A stretch of DNA of 31,308 nucleotides from Candidatus Kuenenia stuttgartensis (GCA_943326025.2 CALPRR020000002.1:1-31308); one strand, 5' to 3'; counted from the stretch's first letter, positions 14,525 to 22,672 are shown. Numbers and translations are program-made. The notes: a model not told the origin generated them from the letters alone.

Positions 14525-15331
14525 TTATTTTGTAGAAGCTGAAAAGTCTTGAACGATTGTAAAACTTGCTTCATCCATGCTGTATGTCATTTGGTCAATT
14601 TTAGTTGAGAAAATGTTATACATAATGATTGCTACTGCAGAACCAGAAATACCTAAGAAAGTATTAATTAAGGCTTCAGAGATACCAACTGCTAATTGAG
14701 CTGGATCTGGTTGACCAGCACTCATAGCCGAGAACGATTTGATCATCCCTAATACTGTACCAATCAAACCAATTAATGTTGCAATTGAAGCACAAGTAGA
14801 AATTACTACTAAGTTTTTAGACAACATCGGTAATTCTAATGAAGTTGCTTCTTCTAATTCTTTTTTGATTGATTCAACTTTTTGCTCTTTATTCATAGAA
14901 GAATCATTTTGAATGTGGTCATATTTTTCTAAACCAGCTTTCACAACATTTCCTAATGAACCTTTTTGTTTGTCACACTCAGCAATTGCAGCAGATAAAT
15001 CTTTATTGTCTAATAAGTTTTTAATTTTTAATACAAACGAATTTATGTTTCCTTTACCTTTACCTTTTGCTAAAGTGATAAATCTTTCAATTGAGAAAAC
15101 AATAATAATAATGTTTACTGCTAATAAGATAGGAACAATGAATCCACCTTTGTAAATTGTACCCATAAGATTACCATTAAGTGGGTGGCTTTCAGGGTCG
15201 TTTCCATCAAAATTAGCTGGATCACCAAATATGAATTTGTAAATTAATACACCAACTATTAATGCGATAACAATTGTCAAGAAGGCAACTAATGACGAAA
15301 AACCTCCTGCAGTTTTTTTGTTTGTACTCAT
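14525..15331 (-). CDS. exbB: ExbB/TolQ/MotA proton-channel protein
   Basis: A 268-residue inner-membrane stator protein with four predicted helices: one near the N-terminus (about 15-38), one before the cytosolic domain ('PILLAVNIIIIVFSIERFITL'), and two in the MotA/TolQ/ExbB domain ('ASIATLIGLIGTVLGMIKSF' and 'ALINTFLGISGSAVAIIMYN'). The G-L-I-G-T-V-x-G-M signature is typical. The extra first helix is a Bacteroidota feature. The frame stays open to 15403, but a -7 promoter box lies inside that extension at 15363-15370, so MSTNKKTAGG at 15331 is the start. First gene of the exbB-exbD-exbD-tonB operon. Confidence 0.93.
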   Translation of the reverse strand: MSTNKKTAGGFSSLVAFLTIVIALIVGVLIYKFIFGDPANFDGNDPESHPLNGNLMGTIYKGGFIVPILLAVNIIIIVFSIERFITLAKGKGKGNINSFVLKIKNLLDNKDLSAAIAECDKQKGSLGNVVKAGLEKYDHIQNDSSMNKEQKVESIKKELEEATSLELPMLSKNLVVISTCASIATLIGLIGTVLGMIKSFSAMSAGQPDPAQLAVGISEALINTFLGISGSAVAIIMYNIFSTKIDQMTYSMDEASFTIVQDFSASTK

Positions 15332-15362
15332 AACGCTTTTTAAATTTTTTAAGTTTATGCGA

Positions 15363-15394
15363 CAAACATAGTAAAAAGGTTTTAAACCACGCAA
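15363..15394 (-). promoter_or_regulatory. Promoter of the exbB-exbD-exbD-tonB operon
   Basis: On the minus strand a TTG (15394-15392) and TATGTTTG (15370-15363) are separated by 21 nt, fitting the Bacteroidota TTG-N(17-23)-TAnnTTTG promoter. Transcription would begin near 15357, leaving a leader of about 25 nt before the ATG at 15331. Confidence 0.7.
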
Positions 15395-15491
15395 TGTTGA
15401 CAAAAGAATTTAATTAACAATTGAGTAAAGTGTGCTTTATTTTAATTCTATGGTCTTAATTACGAGGTGTTCAAGAAAGCTTGACTGATTT

Positions 15492-15508
15492 GTTAACATT
15501 GAGTTAAC
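15492..15508. promoter_or_regulatory. Paired GTTAAC sites 11 bp apart (possible operator)
   Basis: GTTAACATTGAGTTAAC has two self-palindromic GTTAAC hexamers at 15492 and 15503, one helical turn apart. It sits about 130 bp upstream of the exbB transcription start and about 60 bp beyond the GT2 gene end. It could be a regulator site or chance in AT-rich DNA. Confidence 0.25.
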
Positions 15509-15569
15509 GTATTAATAGTGATTTAATAACTTATATTTTGTTTGAGTGATAAGCTTCTTATTTAAGATT

Positions 15570-16880
15570 TTACAAATTGTTGTCTTTTGCAAAACGTGAT
15601 GTTTTTTTTGGGTTCCAAGGATCTTTATAAGAAGTTTTAAAGAATAGCTCTTGAAAATGAGCAACCAATCGGACACTTCTTAAATAATATCCAAAATAAA
15701 ATACCATTGCAGGAATATACATTAGGAAATAAGAAATGGGTGCGTTTTTTCGTGTTCTAAATAATGAAAAGACAATAAATTTAAAATAGTTAGCTATAGT
15801 ATATAAAATTATATTTGTTACAAATATGAATTCAATTTGTGAAGCATTATTAAACCATATATCTATGACATAAAAAACCCATTTTATATTTAATACAAAA
15901 CCATACATAATGTTTTCAAACAATGAAATAAAATTTGAAAAATTAAATGATTTGTTGGGGTAGAAAATATTTTTATGTTTTCGCATTCTAAAACGCACCA
16001 ATGATTTATCCCAACGTAATCTTTGTTTGGTCAATTTTTTAATGGTATTTGGTGCATTTGTTAAACACATTGCTTCAGGAGCAAATTCTATCTTATAACC
16101 TAGTTTTCGAATTTTTACTGTGATGTCTCCATCTAATCCTGGACCAATATCCCAACCTTTTAAACTATCTAAAGCTTCTTTCTTAAAAGCTCCGAAAGCT
16201 CCTGATATTACTCTGTAGATTCCTAAATTACTAGATACAATTCTACTGATTGAAATTGTATCATAATATTCTATAGCTTGTAATGTTGTTACGAGTGTTT
16301 CTTTATAGTTTCTTACTGCTACATTCCCTCCAACTGCTCCAATTTTGTCATCGAGATAGAAAGGAATAATTATTTTCTCAATAGCATCATTATCGAAACT
16401 ACAATCGGCATCTAAATGAATTACAAATTTACCTTTAGCGAAACGAAGGGCCAAGTTGGCTGCAGATGCCTTACCACCTCTAATTTCATTTCTAATAAAA
16501 TGTTTTATTAAACCTATTTTTACTAATTTCCTTCCAATAGTTGGTGTTTCATCATCTGAACCATCATCAACAACTATAATCTCAAAATTTGTATATGTTT
16601 GCTCTTTTAATGAATTAATTAGTTTAAAAAGATTTTCTCCTTCATTTTTTCCAGGAACAATTATTGATAGAAATGGATTGTCAAATTTGAATAATCGCTC
16701 AGCTTCAATAGTATGTTTGGTCTTTAGTTTAGTTGTGATTTTGTATATCAATAGAACAACAAATTCCAAAATGATATATCGAATCATTTCAAAGAATATA
16801 AAGAACCAAAACAATCGAACGAAATGTTCGGTTGTCAATGATTTAATAAATGCAATAAATTCTTCTATAAATTCAAACAT
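15570..16880 (-). CDS. Family 2 glycosyltransferase, processive polysaccharide-synthase type
   Basis: A 436-residue inner-membrane GT2 resembling synthases of cellulose, PNAG and related polymers. One N-terminal helix (about 20-48) is followed by a GT-A domain at about 70-300 and three C-terminal helices (about 315-345, 352-380, 388-410). Catalytic landmarks: 'VVDDGSDDET' with DDG at 105-107, the DxD motif D157-A-D159 ('HLDADC'), the acceptor-side acidic motif 'GLDGDIT' with D250/D252 in place of TED, and QRLRW at 286-290, the product-binding motif of processive enzymes. It has no PilZ domain. It is the last gene of a four-gene operon; its ATG overlaps the upstream stop codon as TAATG. Polymer identity cannot be read from the sequence. 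Confidence 0.9.
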   Translation of the reverse strand: MFEFIEEFIAFIKSLTTEHFVRLFWFFIFFEMIRYIILEFVVLLIYKITTKLKTKHTIEAERLFKFDNPFLSIIVPGKNEGENLFKLINSLKEQTYTNFEIIVVDDGSDDETPTIGRKLVKIGLIKHFIRNEIRGGKASAANLALRFAKGKFVIHLDADCSFDNDAIEKIIIPFYLDDKIGAVGGNVAVRNYKETLVTTLQAIEYYDTISISRIVSSNLGIYRVISGAFGAFKKEALDSLKGWDIGPGLDGDITVKIRKLGYKIEFAPEAMCLTNAPNTIKKLTKQRLRWDKSLVRFRMRKHKNIFYPNKSFNFSNFISLFENIMYGFVLNIKWVFYVIDIWFNNASQIEFIFVTNIILYTIANYFKFIVFSLFRTRKNAPISYFLMYIPAMVFYFGYYLRSVRLVAHFQELFFKTSYKDPWNPKKTSRFAKDNNL

Positions 16881-18301
16881 TATTCATAGTTCTGAATTAA
16901 TCTATCTAGTTGTTTTTTATAATGTTCATGTGTATTTAAAACAAGAAAGTCGAATTCAAATTTTGCATCAAAGCCAGGTACATTGTCTGTAAGTAAAAAG
17001 TTTAATAAATTTGAAAGTTCATAAACTGTTTTTAAAGCAGTTTCTTCTTTTTCTTCATTAATAGAGAAAACAAATGTTGATAAACTTCTAAATGATATTA
17101 TATCAAATGGTTTTATCGAATTTCTAACAGTTAAAATGATGTCTTTTATAAGTTCACGTTGATGTGATCTCCCAACTTTAGTGATTAATTCATTCGTGTT
17201 TTTTAAATTAAGTAAAGCTACAAAACTTTGATGTTTCGAATATTTCATTCGTTCAATTTCAAATTTTGTCATCTTATTAAACAGTTCAAATTTAACTGTT
17301 CCAATAATTTCTTCAATTTCTTTTTGCATTGCTACATAACCATATAAAATAGCACTTTCACCTTTATTTGTGATCGTATATTTTTTGATTTCTTTTTCGA
17401 TTAAGTACTCAATTTCATTATCGTATTCGCAATTCATACATTTTGCTTTTACTTCAAAATCTTGAAATTTATTACTGCACGAATTACAAGTATGTAAAGC
17501 GGATGGTTTATCATAGTCAACACCAATATGTCTTAAATTTTTGTTACATTTCGGACAAAATAAAGTGTCATCAATTTCATTTTTATAATCGCTTATTGGG
17601 CCTACATAACCACATCTAAAATGGTGAACGATGTCTTCAGTGTCAGAATTAGATGAAGAACATTTTGGACATACTGAACGATAATATAATGCTCCATTAT
17701 TGCATTTAGAACAATAGTGTGTTTTATCATAAAATGAACTTGAAATTAATCCTTCTGATTCAGCAAGCTCAAGAATGTCAAAAACTTTATTCTCTTCTGA
17801 ATAACCAAAACTAGAAGATAGTCCTGGATAACAGAAGTTAATAGCTGATAGCATGTATGGTATTGGATTAATTTGCTTTCTACCTCTAGTGAAATTAAAT
17901 GAAAGCATTTTCATAATTAATTCACTTTCATATGAGATGGAATTATTAATATACACCTTAGTGTTTGCTGTTAAAATTTCTTCAATACTAGGTATCAATG
18001 CATCAAGTTGACTTAAATTATAAATAGATCCATCTGAAATCGTATTCAAATAATTGTTAGTATCGTTAGAAGGTTTTAGAAAAAAGATAGGTTTTAAATA
18101 CATTGCAGGATCTTTGAATCCCCTTAATTTTCGAATAGTAAATGAAGCAAATTCTGGATGAGAAGCATAAATTAAAATTATCTCATATTCAGTTAATTGC
18201 TCAATTGTTTTTGTTGAGTTTGGATATAATATATAGAATGAATGTCCTTTGTATTGAAATTCACCTTCGTTATTTAGTAGATTTTCGTTTTGACTACTCA
18301 T
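16880..18301 (-). CDS. TackOD1-type zinc-ribbon protein with degenerate REC-like and GGDEF-like domains
   Basis: A 473-residue cytosolic protein. Residues 15-120 look like a receiver-like fold without a phosphorylatable Asp ('EIILIYASHPEFASFTIRKLRG', 'YLKPIFFLK'). Residues 195-295 hold zinc-ribbon cysteines at 197/200, 211/214, 230, 249/252, 272/275 and 288/291, with 'HHFRCGYVGP' and 'CPKCNKNLRHIGVDYDKP', which I recognise as the TackOD1 output domain. Residues 340-460 resemble a GGDEF domain, but the signature position reads FRSLSTFVF, so the Gly-Gly-Asp-Glu-Phe active site is lost and diguanylate cyclase activity is unlikely. It could be a regulator or scaffold of the neighbouring synthase (inference). 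TAATG overlaps join it to both neighbours. Domain naming is from memory and should be checked by profile search. Confidence 0.7.
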   Translation of the reverse strand: MSSQNENLLNNEGEFQYKGHSFYILYPNSTKTIEQLTEYEIILIYASHPEFASFTIRKLRGFKDPAMYLKPIFFLKPSNDTNNYLNTISDGSIYNLSQLDALIPSIEEILTANTKVYINNSISYESELIMKMLSFNFTRGRKQINPIPYMLSAINFCYPGLSSSFGYSEENKVFDILELAESEGLISSSFYDKTHYCSKCNNGALYYRSVCPKCSSSNSDTEDIVHHFRCGYVGPISDYKNEIDDTLFCPKCNKNLRHIGVDYDKPSALHTCNSCSNKFQDFEVKAKCMNCEYDNEIEYLIEKEIKKYTITNKGESAILYGYVAMQKEIEEIIGTVKFELFNKMTKFEIERMKYSKHQSFVALLNLKNTNELITKVGRSHQRELIKDIILTVRNSIKPFDIISFRSLSTFVFSINEEKEETALKTVYELSNLLNFLLTDNVPGFDAKFEFDFLVLNTHEHYKKQLDRLIQNYE

Positions 18302-19368
18302 TAGTATTTAGATTTAAAAACAGTAACACTAAGCTTATTAAATTTTTCCCATAATATCAAATCTTTAGGGCTGAATGGAACAATATCGACATTGATAACT
18401 CTTGTAGTTGGTTCGAATTTTTTCTGAAATTCTTCCGGTAATCTATTAGTTTCATGAAGAATCATGTTTACAATACCTTTTGAATAAGTTCCATCTGGAA
18501 ACTCAATGTCTACAATGTCACTTTTTTGAATTTGATTGTAATCTTCTTGTTTAAAGAAAGCCTTTATAATAACTCCTTTAGGTTGATATAAATGCATAAT
18601 TACTTCAGACCGAATAGCAACCTCGAAGTCCTCTTTGAATATTTTTGAAACATATCCATCAATAGGAGAGGTGAAGGCTTTGTATTCTACATAATTTTCA
18701 AAAGTATTTCCGTCTTTTTTTAAAGAAGATTTTTGAGCAGATAGAGGTAATTGTTTTATTTGATTTAATTTAATTTTAAGAATTTTAATTTCATTCTTTG
18801 TTAATAGAATTTCTTGTTCTAAATCTTTGATAGAGTTGATTAAACGATAATACTCGACTTTAGGTAACGCATCTACCATTACTTCGTTTTTCGTTTTTTC
18901 TTCATCTTTCTTTAGGCGTAAGTATTTACTCGATTTAAATTCTAATTCATTTTCTTTCAATTGTATTTGTTGATTGATTTCAATGAATTCTTTTTGTTTC
19001 CAATTGTGATTTGTGTTGGATTGCTCAACCGAAATGGAGCTGTTGCCAGAATTAAAATCTTCATTATCTTCTTTGTAAATGAACAAAGTGTCTCCAATCT
19101 TTACTTCTGAGCCTTCCTTAACTTTAATTGAAATTATTCGTGAATCATCAATTGTTTGAATGTCAAGACTGTTGAAAACAACTTGGCCATCGGCTTTTAC
19201 ATAATAAAATTTGTTAAACAAATAGCTAGAAATGATAATAATTAATCCTATTAAAAGCATGAAATAGATAACTCTATCCCAATTAATTTTTCTAGTTTTT
19301 TTTATTTTTGATCGTTCTGTTTGGTTTTTAAAAACAGAATCGGTTTGGTTAAAATCTAAATTTTTCAT
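18301..19368 (-). CDS. HlyD-like membrane fusion protein
   Basis: A 355-residue periplasmic adaptor. A basic cytosolic N-terminus of about 30 residues precedes one transmembrane helix (33-52). A first half lipoyl/barrel segment follows (about 55-100, 'GQVVFNSLDIQTIDD', 'VKEGSEVKIGDTLF'). A long charged coiled-coil hairpin lies at about 125-215, then the returning lipoyl half ('YKAFTSPIDGYVSKIFKE') and a beta-barrel domain ('VIIKAFFKQEDYNQIQKSDIVDIEFPDG'). The 30-residue cytosolic tail plus single helix resembles Alg44- and BgsB-type adaptors paired with glycosyltransferases. It starts 3 bp after the TolC-GH18 gene and overlaps the next gene by 1 bp. There is no ABC, RND or MFS partner nearby. 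Confidence 0.88.
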   Translation of the reverse strand: MKNLDFNQTDSVFKNQTERSKIKKTRKINWDRVIYFMLLIGLIIIISSYLFNKFYYVKADGQVVFNSLDIQTIDDSRIISIKVKEGSEVKIGDTLFIYKEDNEDFNSGNSSISVEQSNTNHNWKQKEFIEINQQIQLKENELEFKSSKYLRLKKDEEKTKNEVMVDALPKVEYYRLINSIKDLEQEILLTKNEIKILKIKLNQIKQLPLSAQKSSLKKDGNTFENYVEYKAFTSPIDGYVSKIFKEDFEVAIRSEVIMHLYQPKGVIIKAFFKQEDYNQIQKSDIVDIEFPDGTYSKGIVNMILHETNRLPEEFQKKFEPTTRVINVDIVPFSPKDLILWEKFNKLSVTVFKSKY

Positions 19369-19371
19369 TTT

Positions 19372-21387
19372 TTATTTACTGTCCAATAAGATTAATCTTC
19401 CTAAATCGTGAATTGCAATTTTTTTGTAGTCGTATTTGTTTTGAAATGAAGAAATAAATAGATCCATTTGATCTCGGTTTTCAAAATCTTCAGTTCTAAA
19501 TGCAATGACAATTTTTTCTTTGTCTTTTTCAAAATTTAAAAGTTTTTTACTGATATAATCTTCTTTTACGTTTTCATAGGCCATAAAATAGATTAGATCA
19601 ACACTTTTAAATAATTCATTAACTACTTCTTCAGGATAAGTAAGTGGAATCGATATAGCCAATTTAATATTTTTCTCTTTTGCGAATAAAGAAGCTTGTT
19701 CAACAAGTTGTTTGAATTTTGCTAAGTATTCTGATTTTTTGTCTTTCCAGTCGGGGAAAGTGTGTGGTTCAATATCTAAATGAATTCCATTGATGCTTTT
19801 AATATCAACCTTGCGTAATTTAGTGTTTAGGAATTGTTGAAAGTCTTTTTCGCTAAAAGCCTTGTTATTTCCTATCATTATTTCAACTCCGATGTTGTTT
19901 TCAGATAAAATACGACAAAACTGATTTTGATTATCAATTGAATCCTCTTGAATTGATAGAACAACATTGTTCAATTGATTTGTTTTAATGTATTGAAAAA
20001 GTATATCTGATGAATAAGCTTTAAATGTCTTGGACCAGATATAAATTGACTTTTTGTTTAGTGAGTCTTTAGGATTTAAACTTGAAAAATCAAAGGGCTT
20101 TAAAAGCTTTTCCATAGGAATTAAATCGTTTTTTTTATGGATTTTAAGCAATTTTAAATACAAGTTTTGATTCAGTTCAATAAGCTCTAGGTCAATCCGA
20201 TATAAATCATCAATCAATTTGCAGGCTTTTATTGGGCTAAAGTTAGCACGATTTAATTCTCGCTTGATATTTTCAATTGAAATAGCATCTTCTATTATTT
20301 TTCTTTTGTAGTATATACTTGTTAATTGATAAAGGTTATATCTGTATTCATAGAGATCATTTGCTAATTCTTCGAAATAGAATTGATGTTGATTTTCAAT
20401 AGATTGAATTTTTTGTTTAGATTCTAGCTCGTGAAGTGTTTTAATTTTAGAACGATTGAAGTCAAGTGGGATTGATAAATTTGCACCTATTGAAAAGAAC
20501 GCTCTATAGGAAGCAGACGATCCATTAATAAGGTTGTAATAATTATACCTAGTAAAGGGAGAGAAATTAACTGTACTTAACCAATTATCAGAAAGTTTGT
20601 TTATTTGATTAAAATAATACTCAAGTGAATCTTTTTGAAGTGAATTTTGATATTTCATCAATTCTTGTTCATTGATATCAAAAATTGGAAAGTTTAAATT
20701 TGTTTTGGATGAATTTGTATTTTGAATAGCATTATATGGTTGGTAAATTTGTAATAAAGATTTGTTTTCAGCTAATCTTTGTTGGACTTCAAGCCATTCA
20801 TCTTGTTTTATGGTATTTGATATATATAATCTAGAGAGTGAACCGTTAAATGTAGAAAGCATTTTTTGACGACTATTAAGAAGAAGAATTTTCTTTTCGT
20901 TAAATAGCTTTATAATATTATTGTAACTTTCCAAATAAGTGTTTTTATCTAAAAAGTTATTACTTAATTGATTGTTGATTTTTTGTTCAATTAATATCTT
21001 TTTGGCTTCTCTTTTGTTTTGGAAGAGCCCATTTTTCAGTAAATTCCATTCAATGCCAGATTGAATTCTTGATTTGAAAGGTAGGTTATCGTCTAAATTA
21101 ACAATGTCTATTTGCTGATTGTTGACAATACTAGAATTAAAATCCAGGCCAATATCTCTTTTGTAAATTGAAGATTTTAGATTGTAGATTGAATCATTTA
21201 AACTTGAGTTGGTAATACCTAAATCAGGTTGGAATAGTAAATAAACATCACTGTTTGATAGGATGTTAATTTTTTTTTCAGTTGTGTGCTTTAAAAAAAG
21301 CGAATCGAGCACTATTATTTCACGGTTTACATTTTGCGAAAAAGCTGCAGTATAGATGAATAGTAGTGAAGTTAGTAGAACTTTCAA
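19372..21387 (-). CDS. TolC-like outer-membrane channel fused to a GH18-like TIM barrel
   Basis: A 671-residue exported protein. After a signal peptide (KVLLTSLLFIYTAAFSQ), residues about 85-430 are TolC-like: 'SGIEWNLLKNGLFQNKR', long amphipathic helices, strand 'FFSIGANLSIPLDF', then a second helical pair. Residues about 446-671 form a separate alpha/beta unit: 'KSIYIWSKTFKAYSSDILF', 'VEIMIGN', 'NGIHLDIEPH' (533-542), 'IKLAISIPLTYP', 'VDLIYFMAYEN'. The last segments follow the order of a GH18 chitinase-like barrel; D538 and E540 match the final D-x-E of DGxDxDxE, while the first two Asp are Asn533 and His536. The start is TTG at 21387: a stop codon lies two codons upstream and the signal peptide begins there. 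First gene of the operon. An outer-membrane exit duct carrying its own polymer-trimming domain is the inferred role. Confidence 0.82.
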   Translation of the reverse strand: MKVLLTSLLFIYTAAFSQNVNREIIVLDSLFLKHTTEKKINILSNSDVYLLFQPDLGITNSSLNDSIYNLKSSIYKRDIGLDFNSSIVNNQQIDIVNLDDNLPFKSRIQSGIEWNLLKNGLFQNKREAKKILIEQKINNQLSNNFLDKNTYLESYNNIIKLFNEKKILLLNSRQKMLSTFNGSLSRLYISNTIKQDEWLEVQQRLAENKSLLQIYQPYNAIQNTNSSKTNLNFPIFDINEQELMKYQNSLQKDSLEYYFNQINKLSDNWLSTVNFSPFTRYNYYNLINGSSASYRAFFSIGANLSIPLDFNRSKIKTLHELESKQKIQSIENQHQFYFEELANDLYEYRYNLYQLTSIYYKRKIIEDAISIENIKRELNRANFSPIKACKLIDDLYRIDLELIELNQNLYLKLLKIHKKNDLIPMEKLLKPFDFSSLNPKDSLNKKSIYIWSKTFKAYSSDILFQYIKTNQLNNVVLSIQEDSIDNQNQFCRILSENNIGVEIMIGNNKAFSEKDFQQFLNTKLRKVDIKSINGIHLDIEPHTFPDWKDKKSEYLAKFKQLVEQASLFAKEKNIKLAISIPLTYPEEVVNELFKSVDLIYFMAYENVKEDYISKKLLNFEKDKEKIVIAFRTEDFENRDQMDLFISSFQNKYDYKKIAIHDLGRLILLDSK

Positions 21388-21506
21388 AACTTAAATTTTT
21401 CGCAATTTACAGCTATTTTTGAGTTATTGCAAGTAAAAATATAGTTAAGCCTAAAATATTACAATTAATTTTTATCAATTTAATATTTAGATAACCTTTA
21501 ATTTAA

Positions 21507-22460
21507 TTAGATTGTTCTGAAGGTTTTGATATCATGTCCTGCAATAAATTCTTTAAAATTCATCCTTCTTTTACCTTCAGGCTGCAATTCTGTTATTTTC
21601 AAATAATAATCGTTACAAGGAATGTAGATACCATCTTTATCGCTGTAAAGAGCTTGTTTTCCTATTGAATTTAATTCTGTTTTTTCAGATTGGAAAATTT
21701 TAAAAGATTTTTGCTCTCCTTCTTTTTCTAGAATTGTCCAAGCAGTCGGGTAGGGTGATAAGCCTCTTACAAAGTTGTGAACAGTCTGAACATCTTTTGA
21801 CCAATCGATTTTACAATCAGGTTTAAAGATTTTTGGAGCAGGTTTTAATTCTCCTTCGGTCAATTCAAGTTGGGGGATTCCAACAACATTTCCTTCAATA
21901 ATTTTGGAAACAGTTTTAAAGGTCAATTCAGCTCCTAATTCCATTAAACGATCATGCAATTCGCCAGCTGTTTCATTCTCGCCTATAGCGATACTTTCTC
22001 TTTCAATGATTTTACCAGTATCAATCTCTTTTTCAATGAAAAACGTTGTCACTCCAGTTTCTTTCTCTCCATTAATAACAGCCCAATTGATTGGGGCTGC
22101 ACCTCTATAATTTGGTAAGATTGAGCCGTGTAAGTTAATTGTTCCTTTAGGAGGCATTGACCAAACGATTTCAGGTAACATTCTAAAGGCTACAACAACA
22201 AATAAATCTGCATTTAATGCTTGAAGTTCGTTAATGAATGTTTCGTCCTTTAAATTTGTAGGTTGTAAAATATTCAATTCTTTAGAACCAGCATATTTTT
22301 TTACAGCACTTTCAGAGATTTGTTGTCCTCTTCCGGAAGGTTTGTCAGGAGCTGTAATAACACCTACAATAGTTAAATTATTTTGAACTAAACGATCTAA
22401 AATTGTCACCGCAAAGTCAGGTGTACCCATGAAAACGATTCTAAAAGAGTTGTTTGGCAT
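21507..22460 (-). CDS. fmt: Methionyl-tRNA formyltransferase
   Basis: A 317-residue enzyme that formylates initiator Met-tRNA using 10-formyltetrahydrofolate. Signatures: 'RIVFMGTPDFAV' at the N-terminus, 'APDKPSGRGQ', the folate/catalytic segment 'NLHGSILPNYRGAAPINWAVINGEKETGVT' with the conserved Asn-His and downstream Asp in 'EIDTGKII', and the C-terminal OB-like domain ('NFVRGLSPYPTAWT', 'GIYIPCNDYYLKITELQPEGK'). The frame is open up to 22532, but ATG at 22460 (MPNNSFRIVF) matches the family, and the extension runs through the octamer repeat and a near-consensus -7 box (TATCTTCG). It is transcribed alone. Confidence 0.95.
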   Translation of the reverse strand: MPNNSFRIVFMGTPDFAVTILDRLVQNNLTIVGVITAPDKPSGRGQQISESAVKKYAGSKELNILQPTNLKDETFINELQALNADLFVVVAFRMLPEIVWSMPPKGTINLHGSILPNYRGAAPINWAVINGEKETGVTTFFIEKEIDTGKIIERESIAIGENETAGELHDRLMELGAELTFKTVSKIIEGNVVGIPQLELTEGELKPAPKIFKPDCKIDWSKDVQTVHNFVRGLSPYPTAWTILEKEGEQKSFKIFQSEKTELNSIGKQALYSDKDGIYIPCNDYYLKITELQPEGKRRMNFKEFIAGHDIKTFRTI

Positions 22461-22510
22461 TTTAAATTCTATTTTTTGATTTCTTATTGCGAAGATAGTT
22501 TTTTTTTGAG

Positions 22511-22538
22511 ACACAAAGGCACAAAGGCGCAAAGGTGC
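22511..22538. repeat. Octamer repeat, left flank of the GxxExxY gene
   Basis: ACAAAGGC, ACAAAGGC and GCAAAGGT follow one another with 8-bp period. The same motif in opposite orientation (GCCTTTGT-type) forms the array on the other side of the GxxExxY gene at 23083-23150. Confidence 0.7.
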
Positions 22539-22672
22539 CGAATTGCATTGGTCTGATGTGTAATTATATAGAATTGATTTTTTAAATTAATTTCTAAAGT
22601 ACTGAGATTGATAAGCTGTTTTTTCTTAAATTAAGGTAATTATTAATCTATATATTACTTAAATCCTTAAAA

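Noticed and set aside
15332..15403. N-terminal extension of ExbB starting at 15403
   Set aside because: The extension runs through a good TTG-N21-TATGTTTG promoter; the family-like start is the ATG at 15331.
15570..16880. Cellulose synthase BcsA or PNAG synthase PgaC as a firm call
   Set aside because: The acidic motif is GLDGDIT rather than TED, no PilZ domain is present, and none of the Bcs or Pga partners are encoded nearby.
16456..16992. 178-codon plus-strand frame opposite the GT2 gene
   Set aside because: It lies antisense to the conserved GT2 catalytic motifs and straddles the GT2/TackOD1 junction; a shadow frame.
18301..21387. Reading the HlyD-like and TolC-like genes as a drug-efflux or type I secretion system
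   Set aside because: No ABC, RND or MFS gene is adjacent; instead they are coupled to a GT2, and the channel carries a hydrolase-like domain.
22461..22532. N-terminal extension of Fmt starting at 22532
   Set aside because: It translates the octamer repeat and adds 24 residues before the conserved 'RIVFMGTPDFA' start of the family; ATG at 22460 is preferred.
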